Both the position numbers and the translations under genes were made by a program. A DNA stretch of 64,000 bases from Chimonanthus salicifolius (Eukaryota > Streptophyta > Magnoliopsida > Laurales > Calycanthaceae), in the NCBI GenBank assembly GCA_013350335.1, contig CM023541.1, forward strand, positions 65,699,999 through 65,763,998, given 5' to 3'. The notes under the pieces are model-generated. The model worked only from the letters and a program-made list of their open reading frames with translations, made no database searches and was not told the DNA's origin. This document shows, piece after piece, positions 33,541-45,655 of this stretch (positions within the stretch are counted from its first letter, which is position 1; every line of letters starts with the position of its first letter).

Positions 33541-35195
33541 TTTTTTGTCACCCGAGGAAAAATGGTTTATAGTACATGCCAACAAACAAAGCATCCCTAT
33601 GACCAGGAGATTACATGAAGAAATGAACCATCTCGTACTGAACAACATCAGACTAGACAAGGCGCCAATGGCCGAACTACCTGCTGTAGTGAAAGATTAC
33701 GCAGGGGTATTTCCGACAGAACTCCCTGGTTTGCCTCCAAAAAAAGAGATTGACTTCGAGATTAAACTTTATCCTGGCACTACTCCTGTATCATTACCGC
33801 ATTACCGGATGGCCCCAACAGAAATGTCTGAGCTGAAGAAACAAATTGATGAGTTGCTTAAAATAGGATGCATCCGGCACAACACCTCATCCTGGGGAGC
33901 AACAGTATTATTCGTAAAGAAGAAAGATAGTACGCTTCGGATGTATGTGGACTACAGGAAACTGAATCAGCTGACGGTCAGGAACAAGTACCCTCTACCC
34001 AGAATTGATGATTTGTTCGATCAACTCAAAGGCTCAAGTCATTTTTCCAAGATTGATCTGATGTCAGGCTACCATCAAATCCGTGTCAGGGATGACATAG
34101 AGAAGACGACTTTCAGAACTTGATATGGGTTGTATGAATATGTGGTCATGCCTTTTGGACTCACCAATGCACCAGTTGTTTTCATGGATTTGATGAACAG
34201 AATCTTCCGTCCTTATCTGGATAAATTTGTAATTGTCTTCATTGATGATATTCTGATTTATTCCACCAGTCGAGAGGAGCATGTTGAGCATCTAAGGATA
34301 GTCCTTGACACCCTGAAGAAGAATCAGTTATATGCCAAAGCAAGCAAGTGCGAGTTCTAGATATCTGAGGTCAACTTCTTAGGACATGTCATATCAGTAG
34401 AAGGAATAGCCGTGGACCCGGCTAAAGTGGCAGCAGTTAGAGATTGGAAAGCTTCGAAGAATGTGACCAAAATCCACAGCTTTCTGGGACTGGTTGGCTA
34501 CTATCGGAAGTTTATTATGGACTTCTCCAAGATTGCGGCTCCACTCACCCGACTAACCCAGAAACGAGTCAAATTTGAATGGTTGGACGTATGCAACCAA
34601 AGATTTGAGGATCTAAAACAGAAGCTTACCACCGCCCCTATTCCAATTTTGCCAGAAAGAGGCAAGGCATATGAAGTATACTGTGATGCTTCAGGAAAAG
34701 GACTTCGGTGCTCTCTCACTCAAAGTCATCATGTGGTGGCATATGGTTCAAGGCAACTGAAAATCCATGATTGCAACTACCCCACTTATGATCTGGAACT
34801 AGCTGCAGTGGTCATCAGTCTCAAAAACTGGAGACACTATCTATATGGTGAGAAATTTGAGATATTTTCAGACCATAAGAGCTTAAAGTACCTGTTCGAT
34901 TAAAAGGAACTCAATTTGAGACGGAGTAGATGGATGAAGTACCTGGAAGATTATGAATTTGCACTGCGATATCACCCTGGCAAGGCAAACAAAGTGGCCA
35001 ATGCCCTCAGCCGCATTACACATGCAATTGTAGCCAGTCTGATTATGATGTAATGGGAAATGATGACGACCATCCGATAATTCAATTTGTACATCAAATA
35101 TCGTGGGAGCATGTATAATCTGATGGTACGGTCCAGTATTGTTTCTAAGATTGAACAAGAACAATGGACAAATCCTGAAGTGGCAGAGATTTGGA
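33541..35195 (+). pseudogene. E3 reverse transcriptase and RNase H
   Basis: RT blocks: [84 protein letters not shown] (about 34238-34265). Stops are at about 34122 (RTR to RT-stop) and 34360 (CEFW to CEF-stop). RNase [10 protein letters not shown] (about 34680), [18 protein letters not shown], a stop near 34902, and [14 protein letters not shown] (about 34975-35015). Two further stops lie near 35051 and 35078. The domain order matches E2. Confidence 0.92.
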
Positions 35196-36560
35196 CCAAG
35201 ATGTCTACTGGAGAGGACATACCAGAATGGGAATTGCGACCTGGACAAGGTCTCTTATTTCGAGGCAGGACATATGTCCCTCAAAGCTGCAGAAGAGAGT
35301 TGTTGATCGAAGCTCATCAAACAAAACTCTCTATTCACCTAGGTAGCACCAAAATGTACCATGATCTAAAAAAACATTAATGGTGGCATGGACTCAAAAG
35401 AGACGTGGCTGACTTTGCCTCTCACTGCCTTACTTGTCAACAAGTCAAGACAGAACATCAGAAGCCGCCAGGATTGCTTAAACCCTTACCAGTGCCTGAA
35501 TGGAAATGGGAACACATTTCCATGGATTTTGTGCCAGGACTGCCAAAGTCTTCAAAGGGTAAAGATGCAATTTGGGTTGTATTAGATCGTCTGGCCAAGT
35601 CTGCACATTTTATCCCAATCAAGATGACAGACTCGTCTAAGACTTTGGGACGGCAGTAGATCAAGGACATCATTAGGCTACATGGTATACCCAGGGCTAT
35701 TGTATCCGACAGAGATGGCTGATTCATTGGCAGGGTGTGGCAGAGCATGCAGTCGCCTATGTGGACAAGCTTGTTAATCAGCGTCGTTTTCCGTCCACAG
35801 ACCGACGGTCAATCAGAGAGAACAATACAAACATTGGAAGATATGTTGAGAGCCTGCATGTTAAACTTCAAGGGTGGTTGGGAAGATCATTTACCACTAG
35901 TTGAGTTCTCGTACAACAAAAGTTACCAGGAAAGCCTCAAGATGACTCCATTTGAGGCATTGTATGGTAGACCCTGTAGATCACCAGTGTATTGGACAGA
36001 GGTTGGTGAACCTGCACTTATTGGACATGATCTGGTTGCAAAAACCATGGAACAGATCAAGGTGATACGACAGCATCTGCTCACAACGCAGAGTCATCAG
36101 AAGACCTACGCTGACAAAAGGTGAAGATTTCTTGAGTTTGAAGTGGGAGATCTAGTGTTCTTGAAGGTCTCGCCACGAAAGGGACACATGAGATTTGGAA
36201 AGAATGGGACGCTGTCACCCAGATTTGTGGGACCCTTTCCAATCCATGAGAAGGTGGGGGAAGTGGCCTATCATCTAATACTCCCTCCACAGTTGTCAGC
36301 ACTACACGATGTATTCCATGTTCCTATGCTAAGGAAGTACAATCCTAACCCATCACACGTGTTGAATGTGCAAGACATAGAGGTGCAAAGCGACGTATCT
36401 TACGTCGAAAGGCCTGTCAGAGTGATTGAGACGGAACAAAGGGTGTTACGGAACCGAGCAATTTCGTTCGTCAAAGTGGTATGGAACCAACACAGTAATG
36501 AGGAAGCCTCTTCGGAACTTGAGTCAGAAATGAGAGCAGCTCATCCTAAACTATTTGTAT
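35196..36560 (+). pseudogene. E3 integrase and chromodomain
   Basis: HHCC domain (HQTKLSIHLGSTKMYH with a stop at about 35378, then CLTCQQVK). Core from MDFVPGLPKSS (35522) with WVVLDRL, SDRDG followed by a stop (about 35721), and GQSERT (about 35812). GPF stretch SPRFVGPFPI (about 36215). A Tekay-type chromodomain (YVERPVRVIETEQRVLRNR, about 36402) ends with LESEMRAAHPKLFV at 36559. There are stops at about 35657 and 36121. This is the most complete pol 3' end in the window, and the C-terminus is intact. Confidence 0.93.
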
Positions 36561-36621
36561 AAATTGTTTGAAACCCTACTTCGCTCGATTTTCGAGAAAT
36601 TTTTTCAAAAAAGGGTAATAT
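36561..36621 (+). other. E3 3' untranslated region and polypurine tract
   Basis: Ends AAAAAAGGGTAATAT directly before the 3' LTR. The AAAAAAGGG core is the likely plus-strand primer site. TTTTCGAGAAATTTTTTC precedes it, corresponding to the TTTTCGGGACGAAA block seen in E1 and E4. Confidence 0.65.
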
Positions 36622-39600
36622 TATAACACCCCGGATTTTCTTTAGATTATTAATATATTGGATTGGTCCATTTGAATTACGAATTAAATGAATTTGAGAT
36701 TAAATTGTTGAAATGGACATTAAATGGGCAAAGAAATGGGTCAATTACCCAATTAAGACCCAATGGGTCATAGATGAGTTGATTTTAAAGTAATTGGGTA
36801 AGTTTAAAGTAAATGGGTCAATTATCCAATTAAGAACCAATGGTCATGGATAAGCTTAATTATGAGGTAATTGGGTAAGTTTAAATTAAACTATTTGAAT
36901 TGGATAATTAATGTATTTAATGCATTAAAATCCACCTCATCAAGTGAGGTGGCATGTGAATGATGTGGCATCGCCATGTGGCAAGCATGTCATCACATGG
37001 AAGCTTAGTAGACAAGGAGGCCACATCATCTAGTGAGATGACCAAGGTGGGACCCAAATGCCATATGGTGACCAAGTCACCACATGCATGGCCGACCATG
37101 TCATGGTTGACTTAGTCAACCACAAATGAGTCAAATCTTGAGTTAAGGCGTGTTGAGTTGGGTAGATGAAAGGCTTCCATCTCAAAGGGGATGAAACCAA
37201 GGGACACGTTAAACCAAGGGCATCATTGGTTAAACAAACCATGATGAGGGAGAGTGAAGAGTCTAGGACTGTTACATAAAATACACCAACCAAGGGGCAC
37301 TCCACAACCCTTGGCCGATCACTTCCCCTCTTGCACACAAGAGTTTCCTCTCTTCTCTTCTCTCTCTCTCCCACCTACACCAATATACTTGGAGAATCTT
37401 TGAAGAGCAAAGAAGGAAGAAGAAGGATCAAGGAAGAAAAGACAAATCAAAAAGAAAAGAAGGAGACGGGAACAAGGTTTAACGTTTAATAACATAGGAA
37501 TGAATCCAAGAAAACCATAGCTTTGGCCATGGTATGGTCGAACCCATGGGTTCCATAATTAGTTGGAATCGATGGCCAATTTGTTATAAGGCCATGAAGT
37601 TAGAAATCCATTCAAGGGATGGTTATAGGTTGAAAACAATACAACCATAGGATTGAATAAAAAACCATACTATATTGGTACAATAATTGAATGGATCATG
37701 AGGAACCCAAACCTTGGCTAGTAGGTAGAGTGAATTTACTAATTAAAGTATGAAAGATGAAATCCATGTTTATATATGATAAAAAATGAATTTTATGAAG
37801 AAGGATTGTAGAAGATATGCAAACAGGACTGAACTGATGCTCGCCTAGCAAACAAGGGTAATCTGGGAGTTTCAGCCGACTGAATCTTTGATTTAGTAGA
37901 CTGAAAGTGGGCTAGCCGATCACCTAACGGATATCTAGGTGTTTCAGCCAAATGAAAGTACACTGGCTAAGCACAGATGGGGTCTATTGGTATTTCAGCC
38001 GACCGAATGTATACGTACCAAACAAGTAAGTGATCTGGTGTGTTTCAGCCGACTGAATCTTATGATTCAGTCAACTAAAGGTAAGCTTACCAAACACGTA
38101 AACTGTTTGTTGATAATTCAGCTGATTGAATCTTTGATTCAGTCGACTGAACGTATACTAGCCGAACACACAAATGATCTGATCCAAAATCAGCCGACTG
38201 AAAGTGTGATTCAGTTGAATGAAAGTGTATTGACCAAGAACACAGAGGATTTGACCCAAAGTCAGCTGACTGAATCTATGATTCAGTTGACTGAAAGGTT
38301 ACGGGTCAAGTTTATACAGTACCTAGTTGTGTTTCAACCGACTGAATATTATTATTCAGTCGATTGAAAGTTTACGGATAAAACACATATGGTGACTAAG
38401 CGTGATTTAGTTGACTGAATTCTAGATTCAACCGATTGAATTGAAAAGTTTGATTTTTGGATGATTTTCCAGATGCTTCTGTTTATCTGGTACAATGTAA
38501 GGAGTGATGAAATTAAAATGGAAAATCAAATTAATTTATACATGTGATTGAATTTAATAAGGTAAAGAGATTCGCAAAGGGTTGGTGATCGTTTTGACGT
38601 GATGGTTAACATTATCTTCACAAGACAACAAGGATAGTGTACTGGACGTTGGTAGGATTCCTACCTTGTTGAGACAGTATGGATTATATATGACACTGGT
38701 TTTTATTCCAAATATGATGTTTACTTTGGTTTAGCAAATGGTATATGTTTATAAACTGATTTTCAATGATATTATGTAATTTGATATGAAATGACATTCT
38801 TCCATTCATTACCTCATGCATGGCATGGAAGGGAATACATGTGACTAGAAAGCCAAGTTATGAGCGGTCATGACTTGGGTTTGATACTAGCTTGTATAAA
38901 GCTATGTCAACTATTGATATTTTGGCCTTGTCCGGGATTGCTAGAAATGGGTACGGTGTAATTTGGGCCAAAAAGCTCCTGGGTAGACAGTCTCGAAACC
39001 CTGCGCTGAGGGAGGAGTCCACACTCTATCGGTAATTCCGATTAATAATATGTGAGGAGGTATATAGTGACCTAGTGGTGCCGTCACAAAACGCTGTGGA
39101 TGTAATTGGCCAAGGGAACACCTTGATATGGCAATTTATCAAGGAAATTATTTATATATGATGTGATTGGATATGGAGATTGGGTGAGTGTTCATTTGGC
39201 ATTGACACCCATGACATGACACATAAGTAAACATGATTATGATATGGATATCATGCTTTGTTTTTACTACCTATGAGATGTTTTACAATTATAATATGAT
39301 CTATCTGTCTTGATTTTACAATACTCCTATGTGTACCATAACCCTACTTGGAATACCGACTGGGCATGTTGACTGATGCCCTACTTCTATCCTATAGATG
39401 ATGGAACAGGGAATGACAAGGAAACAAACATGAGAAATGAAGGGAGCCAGGCGTAGGAGCTTGGAATGAATGAAGTTTAATTTACTTAGTTTTGATGTTT
39501 ATGATGTATTGGGAGGACTGATATTTTGGACTGTAATAACTTAGACTTATTTGCTATGGTTTGATAATTTTAATGTCTTAATTTGAAGTTTTATGGTGAT

Positions 39601-39855
39601 TGGTTTTCCTTGCTTAATGATGACATGATTATGGATAGCATCTTATTCATACATATATTATTCCGCAAGTATTCAGAAAGCGTGTGAAATGTTTTAGTAG
39701 ACTTAGTCCACGCACACGTAAAGGTCGCCAGTTAAGGGTCGGCTTTTGGAAACTCGGACTTAACTCACATCGTGACAACCCGCTCTCTCTCACTCATTTA
39801 AATATATATATAGATACTATGGTTTGTGGCGAGTGAAAAAGGGCAGGGTATTACA
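36622..39855 (+). repeat. E3 3' LTR (3234 bp)
   Basis: Opens TATAACACCCCGGATTTTC (the usual TG has become TA) and closes GGGCAGGGTATTACA. It is followed by ACGGT, the target duplication. It is collinear with the 5' LTR, with small deletions, for example in the CCTTGGTTTAA part and in the hairpin array. Confidence 0.92.
37871..38440. repeat. TCAGTCGACTGA hairpin array, E3 3' LTR
   Basis: Homologous to 16530-17174 but with units lost and other units better kept, for example GACTGAATCTATGATTCAGTTGACTGA near 38270 (described by position). The two arrays have diverged by both deletion and point change since insertion. Confidence 0.88.
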
Positions 39856-39860
39856 ACGGT

Positions 39861-40972
39861 AACATTTCTAGTCACAGACCCCTCAGTGCTACAGACTTGT
39901 CGCTGCATTACCATTACTTCAACTGGTTGCCTTTGCTATATAAACCAACTTCTATGCAACCAGTTGGTATCCTTCGGACGGATCAGTTGGACCCTCATCT
40001 TTACCAGTGAGCTTAAATGAGGGCCAACAGAAGGATCACTCTCTTTCGTGCTTACACTAGGGGACTCAAATACAACCAATCAAATGGATTGAGTTGTGAG
40101 AGAGAGAGGAAGGACGAAAGCTTATAATCAAACAATCTGAGGATTGAGTTTGAAAGTGAGAAGGAGAGAACCATAAACTAGGAAACATTTGGTAGAACCA
40201 GTTTCCTTGACAACCTGAACTGTGATTGCTAAACGACGACTACGTGGCAGAGCGTCGGCTTACATGGGTGGGATCTCGAAGAAGCACACATCAGAAGAAA
40301 TAACTTCAAAGGCAAGTACTTCTTGGTTTTAATTTTCTTTAAAACCTTTGTTCTAAAGTGGATTAAGGGGAGGTACCCCTGAACCACTATAAAAAATTCT
40401 GGAGTGTTGTCTTTGGCACAGAGATGGGTGGAACTCCCGGCCAAACGGATAAGTGGAATTCCTATTCAACTGTGGTGGGTGAAATTCTCAGCCGATTGAG
40501 TGAGGTGGAATTCATACTCTAATTGTGAGGGTGTAAGTCCCCACTTAGTGGATTTTAGGGATAGCTCAAGTTTGAGCGAGTCCTAACAGTGGATATAGGT
40601 TGGCTAACCGAACCCCTTTAAATTGGTCTTATGGTGTTTGATCTATGTGTGTTTGTGTTAAGTATTTAAGTACTATTCTTAACAAACATCACTTTGCATA
40701 TTGACTATCTCATTATACACATTGCGCACAAGCATCGATAATCAAACTATATGTAAAGGGTCATAATCTTAGTGTGATTGCTTAATGAAATTATCACACT
40801 AACCAAATCTCTTGATAAACATTCTGCTGCACTTTAAATAATCAAGAAATTTGTAAACATCATTAAAAATAGGATTGACCTATTCACCTTCACCCCCCCC
40901 CCCCCCCCCCCCCTTCTCTTTTCTCTCTTGGGTCAATATGATGTTCTAGCACATTGAAAATAGGAACTTTTA
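39861..40972 (+). mobile_element. E5 solo copia LTR, right part
   Basis: Continues the copia LTR after E3. It includes the TATATAAA box at 39937-39944, leader and R/U5-like text (GGTGGAATTC and GTGGGTGAAATTC repeats at 40380-40520) and a C homopolymer at about 40892-40912. It ends near 40972, followed by CACTT (40973-40977). The terminal dinucleotide appears as TA where the related E6 LTR has CA. Confidence 0.82.
39937..39944 (+). promoter_or_regulatory. TATA-like box of the E5 copia LTR
   Basis: TATATAAA immediately downstream of the ACCGACCCCTCGGT repeats once E3 is removed. The arrangement suggests the repeats sit in the upstream promoter region. Confidence 0.5.
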
Positions 40973-40977
40973 CACTT

Positions 40978-41480
40978 TTACCATTCTTTCAAGTATACTC
41001 CAATTCCTTGAAAGAGTTGTACATATATGGATTATAGTTAAGCATATTTGATCATTTTGATCAACACTTTTGGTAAATACTACCAAACTAAAAATCCATT
41101 TAATTGACATAGAGCTTGTTTCATTCCACAAAGGATTCACAAGTTTAGGAACTTGGAATGAAATGACACTCTGTGTGTGTACCAACACACCCTATAGATG
41201 AGGTAATGCACATACTACATTCATTTCTAAAAGATACACATGGCATATGAAATGAAGTGAGATAAGTATATTCCAATATTAGAGTGCAAACCTCCATGTA
41301 CATCGAATATCTTACATTAGATCAATCCAACAATCAAACAAGAACATGGATTGAATGTAAGATATACATATGATTCCAAAACCATGTTTCAAATGTGATA
41401 CCAACAATGGTAGCCATTTACACATTTGAACATAACATTGTGAGACTTGGAATCTAAGTCCACAATCTAGTGATGTCCTT
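40978..41480. other. Unassigned sequence right of E5
   Basis: AT-rich, no domain. It is the continuation of 13956-14484. Similar wording (CATTCATTTC...GGCATATGAAATGAAGT near 41219 and CATTCATTTC...TGCATATGGAAATGAAGT near 14375) suggests an older internal repeat. Confidence 0.4.
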
Positions 41481-42133
41481 TTACTTGATCTGGTTTTAAT
41501 CTTGGGTGCCTTCCCATTTGGTATTATGAATCAAAAACTCCAGATTTTGTACCATGATGTTTTCCTAACATAAGAGGCAAACGTCTTGGAACATGGCCTC
41601 AAAGGATACTTGGAGGGCACTACCTCCATCAAGTTCATTTTCTCTATCCTCTTCTTCTCTTAGAGGATTTATCTTGGACTTTTTCAATGAACTCAGGCAA
41701 TCACCTATACATATTGGTCATGATAGGTGATGTTATCCATTGGGCTAGAAGATGCAATTTTTCTGTGGATTCTTATTGCCTCTTTTGTTATTTCATATCT
41801 TTTTAAATATCTCAACAAATATATTATGAAACGGCATTGATGAAATGCTACTAGATTTTGATTAAAGTGCATAGTCATATCATCACTGGTCCAAGCTTTT
41901 TGGTCTTTGGGCTGAGTGGTCATGGAATTTGAAGGTTTATCCAATACCTCTTCCATAGGCATAGACAACTTTCTGTTCACCTATTTCCGAACACATTTAT
42001 TGATGAAAACATTTAAAATTTTTCATTTCATTTTTATCACAAATGGAGGTTTGGAAATATCATGGCTTTCTCTCACAGCCGTTGTTCTAACACGGATCAA
42101 CTAGGATGGTTACATCCTTTATGTAGAGCACGA
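41481..42133 (-). pseudogene. E6 copia gag N-terminal fragment, minus strand
   Basis: Lies directly downstream (minus strand) of the E6 primer site. It starts with ESHDISKPP, as E9 does with ESHAISKPP, then a damaged stretch, and an open part at 41705-41980 with DQKAWTSDDMTMHFNQ, which resembles the capsid segment W-T-D-D of plant copia gag. Multiple stops follow. It is degraded, and I see no pol domain to the left. Confidence 0.6.
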
Positions 42134-42146
42134 GGCTCTGATACCA
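42134..42146 (-). promoter_or_regulatory. E6 copia primer-binding site
   Basis: TGGTATCAGAGCC on the minus strand, a perfect initiator-Met-tRNA complement, two bases after the LTR end. It fixes the orientation of E6. Confidence 0.88.
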
Positions 42147-42148
42147 AT

Positions 42149-44072
42149 TGAAAGTCCCTTTCTCATGGTATTAGAACAACACGATTGACCCTAGGGGGGG
42201 GGGGGGGTGCGGGGAGGGGTGAATAGATCAATCCCATTTTTCTTGGTGTTTACAAATTTCTTGATTATTTAAAGTTTAAGTGCAGCGGACTAATTATCAA
42301 GAGATTTGTTTAGTGTGATATATTGTTCTTTATTACTTAGAGGATCACACTAAAATCAAAACTATTTACATATTACTTTATTATCAGTGCTTGAGCACAA
42401 TGTATAGATAGAGCTAATAAAATGCAAAGTGTTGTGTGTTGGGAAGAGTGCTTAAATACGAAATATAAACACACAAAGATCAAACACCATATGACCAATT
42501 TAAAGTGGTTCGGTTACCCAACCTACATCCACTATTAGGACTAACTCAACCTTGAGTTATCCCTAAATCCACTAAGTGGAGACTTACACCCTCACAATTA
42601 GAGTAAAAATTCCACCTCACTCAATCGGCTGGGAATTTCACCCACCACTGTAGAATAGGAATTCCACCTATCCAATTGGTTGAGAATTTCACCCACCACT
42701 GTAGAATAGGAATTCCACATATCCAATTGGTTGGAAATTCCACCCACCATTGTGCCAGAGACAACGCTCTAGCGTTTTTTATAGTGGTTCCGGAAACAAT
42801 TCTCCTTAATGCACTTTCGGGACAAAGGTTTTAAAATAAAATTAAAACCAAAAAGCACTTGATTTTGAAGCTCTTTCTCGCTGATGTGTGCTTCTTGAAG
42901 ATCCCACCCAATGTGTGCCAACATTCCACCTTGTAGGTGTTGTAAAGCAATCACAACCATGGCGATAAGGAAACTGGTTACACCACAGCTTTCCTACTTC
43001 ATTATCATTTCCTCTCCCTCTCTCAAACTCAATCCATATGATTGGTTGTATTAGATTCCCCAAGTGTAAGCACGAGAGAGAGAGTGATCCTTCTGTTGGC
43101 CCTTATTTAAGATCACTAATAATGATGAGGGTCCAACTGATTTGCCAAACGATGCCAACTAGTTGCATAAAGATTGGATTTTATAGAGACGGCAACTAGT
43201 TACAGCAACGGTAATGTACCGACAAGTCGGGCACACTGAGGGGTCGGTGACTAGAAATGTTACCGTTCAACAACCCGACTGTTGCGCATTAATGCACTCC
43301 CAACGGTAATAATCTTTCCTGGTCATGTCGGTGTCGCCAATGGGTCGACATTCATGGCAACGAGAGGTCGGTCCATACGAGAGGTTTGGTCTGGGGCAAC
43401 ACCATGCTGACAGTAATTTCAAGTATAGAAACATGTCTTACCCAGAACGACCTGTCGCCCTTTACCAAGGGGTCACTCCTGGTACTCTCGATTGGTTTTG
43501 AACTACCGACATATTTGTTTTCTCAAAAGCCCACCTAATTTCTAAGTTCCAAAACTTACAAATCTCTATAGAAGAGTCGTTGACCACGAGGGGTCTTTTC
43601 AGCCTTTCACCGAGGGGTCGGTGCATACGAGACTTTCGATCAGAGGCTTTTCCAGAATGATTGTTCTATGACCCAGAAGATATGTCAATCTAGTTGACCA
43701 GTCTTTGATCACGATGGGTCGATCTTGTCTCCACCGAGGGGTCGGTGAGAACGATTAGTCGAGCTGACAGTGAAACCAATTACATATTTCCAAGTTGGGT
43801 TCCAATTCACGATCCAGCTTCCTCTCTAAGCTTTTAATGATTTTACCTTTTGTTGAACTAAGCCTATGAATGGTCCTCTCTAAGGTGTGGGTACTACCTA
43901 AATTCATCTATGGCCATAATACATGTTTTTGTGATGCCACAACGATGATCTTCAATCCGGTGGAGCATGATTTTCATTCTTGATCATCTTGGGTCTTCAA
44001 GCTTCTAGCAAGTGCTTCTTCCCGAGTCATGGAATTGACAAACATGGACTTGGCAAAGCCGTGGCACTAACA
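42149..44072 (-). mobile_element. E6 copia 5' LTR (1924 bp), minus strand
   Basis: Read on the minus strand it begins TGTTAGTGCCACGG at 44072 and ends GGGACTTTCA at 42149. It mirrors E5 block by block: CATTTGGAAGCTT-type start, the ACCGACCCCTCGGT repeats (43217-43758), GTTGGATCC leader, the GTGGGTGAAATTC repeats (42600-42750) and a G homopolymer at about 42196-42208. The ORFs in it are chance frames. Confidence 0.85.
43217..43758. repeat. ACCGACCCCTCGGT hairpin repeats, E6 copy
   Basis: Reverse-oriented counterpart of 14811-15239, with motifs ACCGAGGGGTCGGT and GACCACGAGGGGTC at irregular 40-100 bp spacing. Several copies are changed on one side only (for example CCAAGGGGTCACT). Confidence 0.72.
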
Positions 44073-45655
44073 TAGCACAACGGGCTATTTGAACTCACAT
44101 AATCCTCTAAAAATGTTCAATTGCAATGGTCTTAAGATATACAAATGAGTCTAAGGCCAAGGCAAGGCATGAGTGATGGTCTATGTCTTTGGCACCCAAA
44201 TGGTTGAGGTTGTTGATTCATACACCTTCCTTTGATAATACCTTTGATGTCCCAACCTAGGATTCATCAAATCCTTCAAAACATCATTCAAATGTTTGAT
44301 CAGGGAGTCATGCATTTGGTCCGCCTTCCTTGCAGGTTTAAGTTTTCTAACCTTAGCTTTGGTTGGGTTGTCAAAGGCTTGATGCTTCAAGTGTCTTTTC
44401 CTATGATTGCACTCCATCTTGTAATGCCCAATCTTATGACAATATAAACATTTACCCTTGGGAGCATGAGACACTTTCCCTTTAACAAATATTGTATAGT
44501 TCTTAGGTCCTTTGGTTGACACAGATGAACCAGGTCCCGACCTATCACCATAACTTTTACCCAAATTAAGTATTTTTTTTCAAGTTTTTGCTTTCCATGG
44601 CTAAACTTATCTTGAAAGTTCTTTGTGATTTTTAAGTTCTTTCAGTTGAAGAGATAGTTTTAAGACCTTTTTTTCAAGGTGCTTTTGATGTCCCACAAAT
44701 TTTAAACATCTTTTCCATGAATTTATATATCTTCATGAAGAGATTTCTCACTTTATTTTAACTTTAAAATTTTATCATTAGAGGATTTTAACTTTGTAGA
44801 AAGAAGAGGGTTTCCATTTTTCAAAGTTTCTATTTGACTAGAAAGGTTTGAATTTTCTTTTTTTACTTTGTCAAATTTTTTAGCTAACTTCTCACTCTCA
44901 AGGTACAAGGCATTGACTGATTTTTGAAGATCTTCATCATCCTCTGTTTCAATTATGGATGTTTGAACATCACCCACTATAGAGGCCATGAAACCCTTGG
45001 ATGGTTCAATCTTTTCTTGGGTTTCCTTTTCTGAATCACTTTCAGATTCGGATGTGTCTTCAAAAGTCACATTCATAGCTTTCTTCAATTTTTGAGATGG
45101 GCATTCATTTGCAAATTATCCACGGCCACCGAATTGAAACATGTTTGTTCCTTGGACTTTTTTCTCTGTTTTTCCTTCTGAGGTTCGTGATTTTTATTGA
45201 ATTTTTCACTTGATTCACCTTTCTTGAATCTCTTCATTTTGTTCATCATACTAAAGTTTTAAAAAAAGAATTCTTAGCGAGCAAGGCAACTTCTTCACTT
45301 GAATCATATTCGTTTTCGGGTTCGTTTTCCAATAGTTTTTTAGATTTCAAGGAAGATTTCAAGGCAATGGATTTCTCTTGAGGTGGTTAAAAGTGTAGTT
45401 CATAGGTTTGTAGTGGACCAACCAACTCATCAACATCCATTAAAAAAACATTTCTATGTTCATCCATAGTCACCATTTTTGGTCTAAATCTTTGTGCAAA
45501 ATTTCTCACAATTTTTGTGCACATTTTGTCCTGCAAATCTTTTCACCAAGAGCCCACATTGGGTTTACAATTTTACTCAACTTGCATTAGAAATCCATGA
45601 ACACTTCATTCTCTTGCATTTTAATGCCATCAAATTGATTTGGAGAATTTGAAGC
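44073..45655 (-). pseudogene. E9 copia gag C-terminal part with two zinc knuckles
   Basis: Minus strand, right to left: capsid end (FDGIKMQENEVFMDF, LGEKICR), a decayed knuckle (FQFGGRG-stop-FANEC, about 45150-45108), then a 111-codon open part (45088-44753) with an acidic SESESDSEKE segment and a coiled-coil-like stretch (LYLESEKLAKKFDKVKKEN). After a frame break comes a good knuckle CLYCHKIGHYKMEC (about 44470-44430), ending at STTSTIWVPKT (44185), the usual start of the copia protease region (IWVPKG). The two-knuckle, coiled-coil arrangement fits plant copia gag. It is cut at 44072 by the E6 LTR. Confidence 0.82.

Larger units (their letters stand above)
15303..39855 (+). mobile_element. 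E3, full-length Tekay-like Ty3 element, interrupted by E4
   Basis: Flanked by the target duplication ACGGT (15298-15302 and 39856-39860). Order: 5' LTR 15303-18598, primer site, leader, gag to 19947, [E4 insertion], rest of gag, protease, RT, RNase H, integrase, chromodomain to about 36560, polypurine tract, 3' LTR 36622-39855. Without E4 it is about 11.4 kb. It lies within copia LTR E5. It has many in-frame stops and so is older than a living copy, but its structure is complete. Confidence 0.92.
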
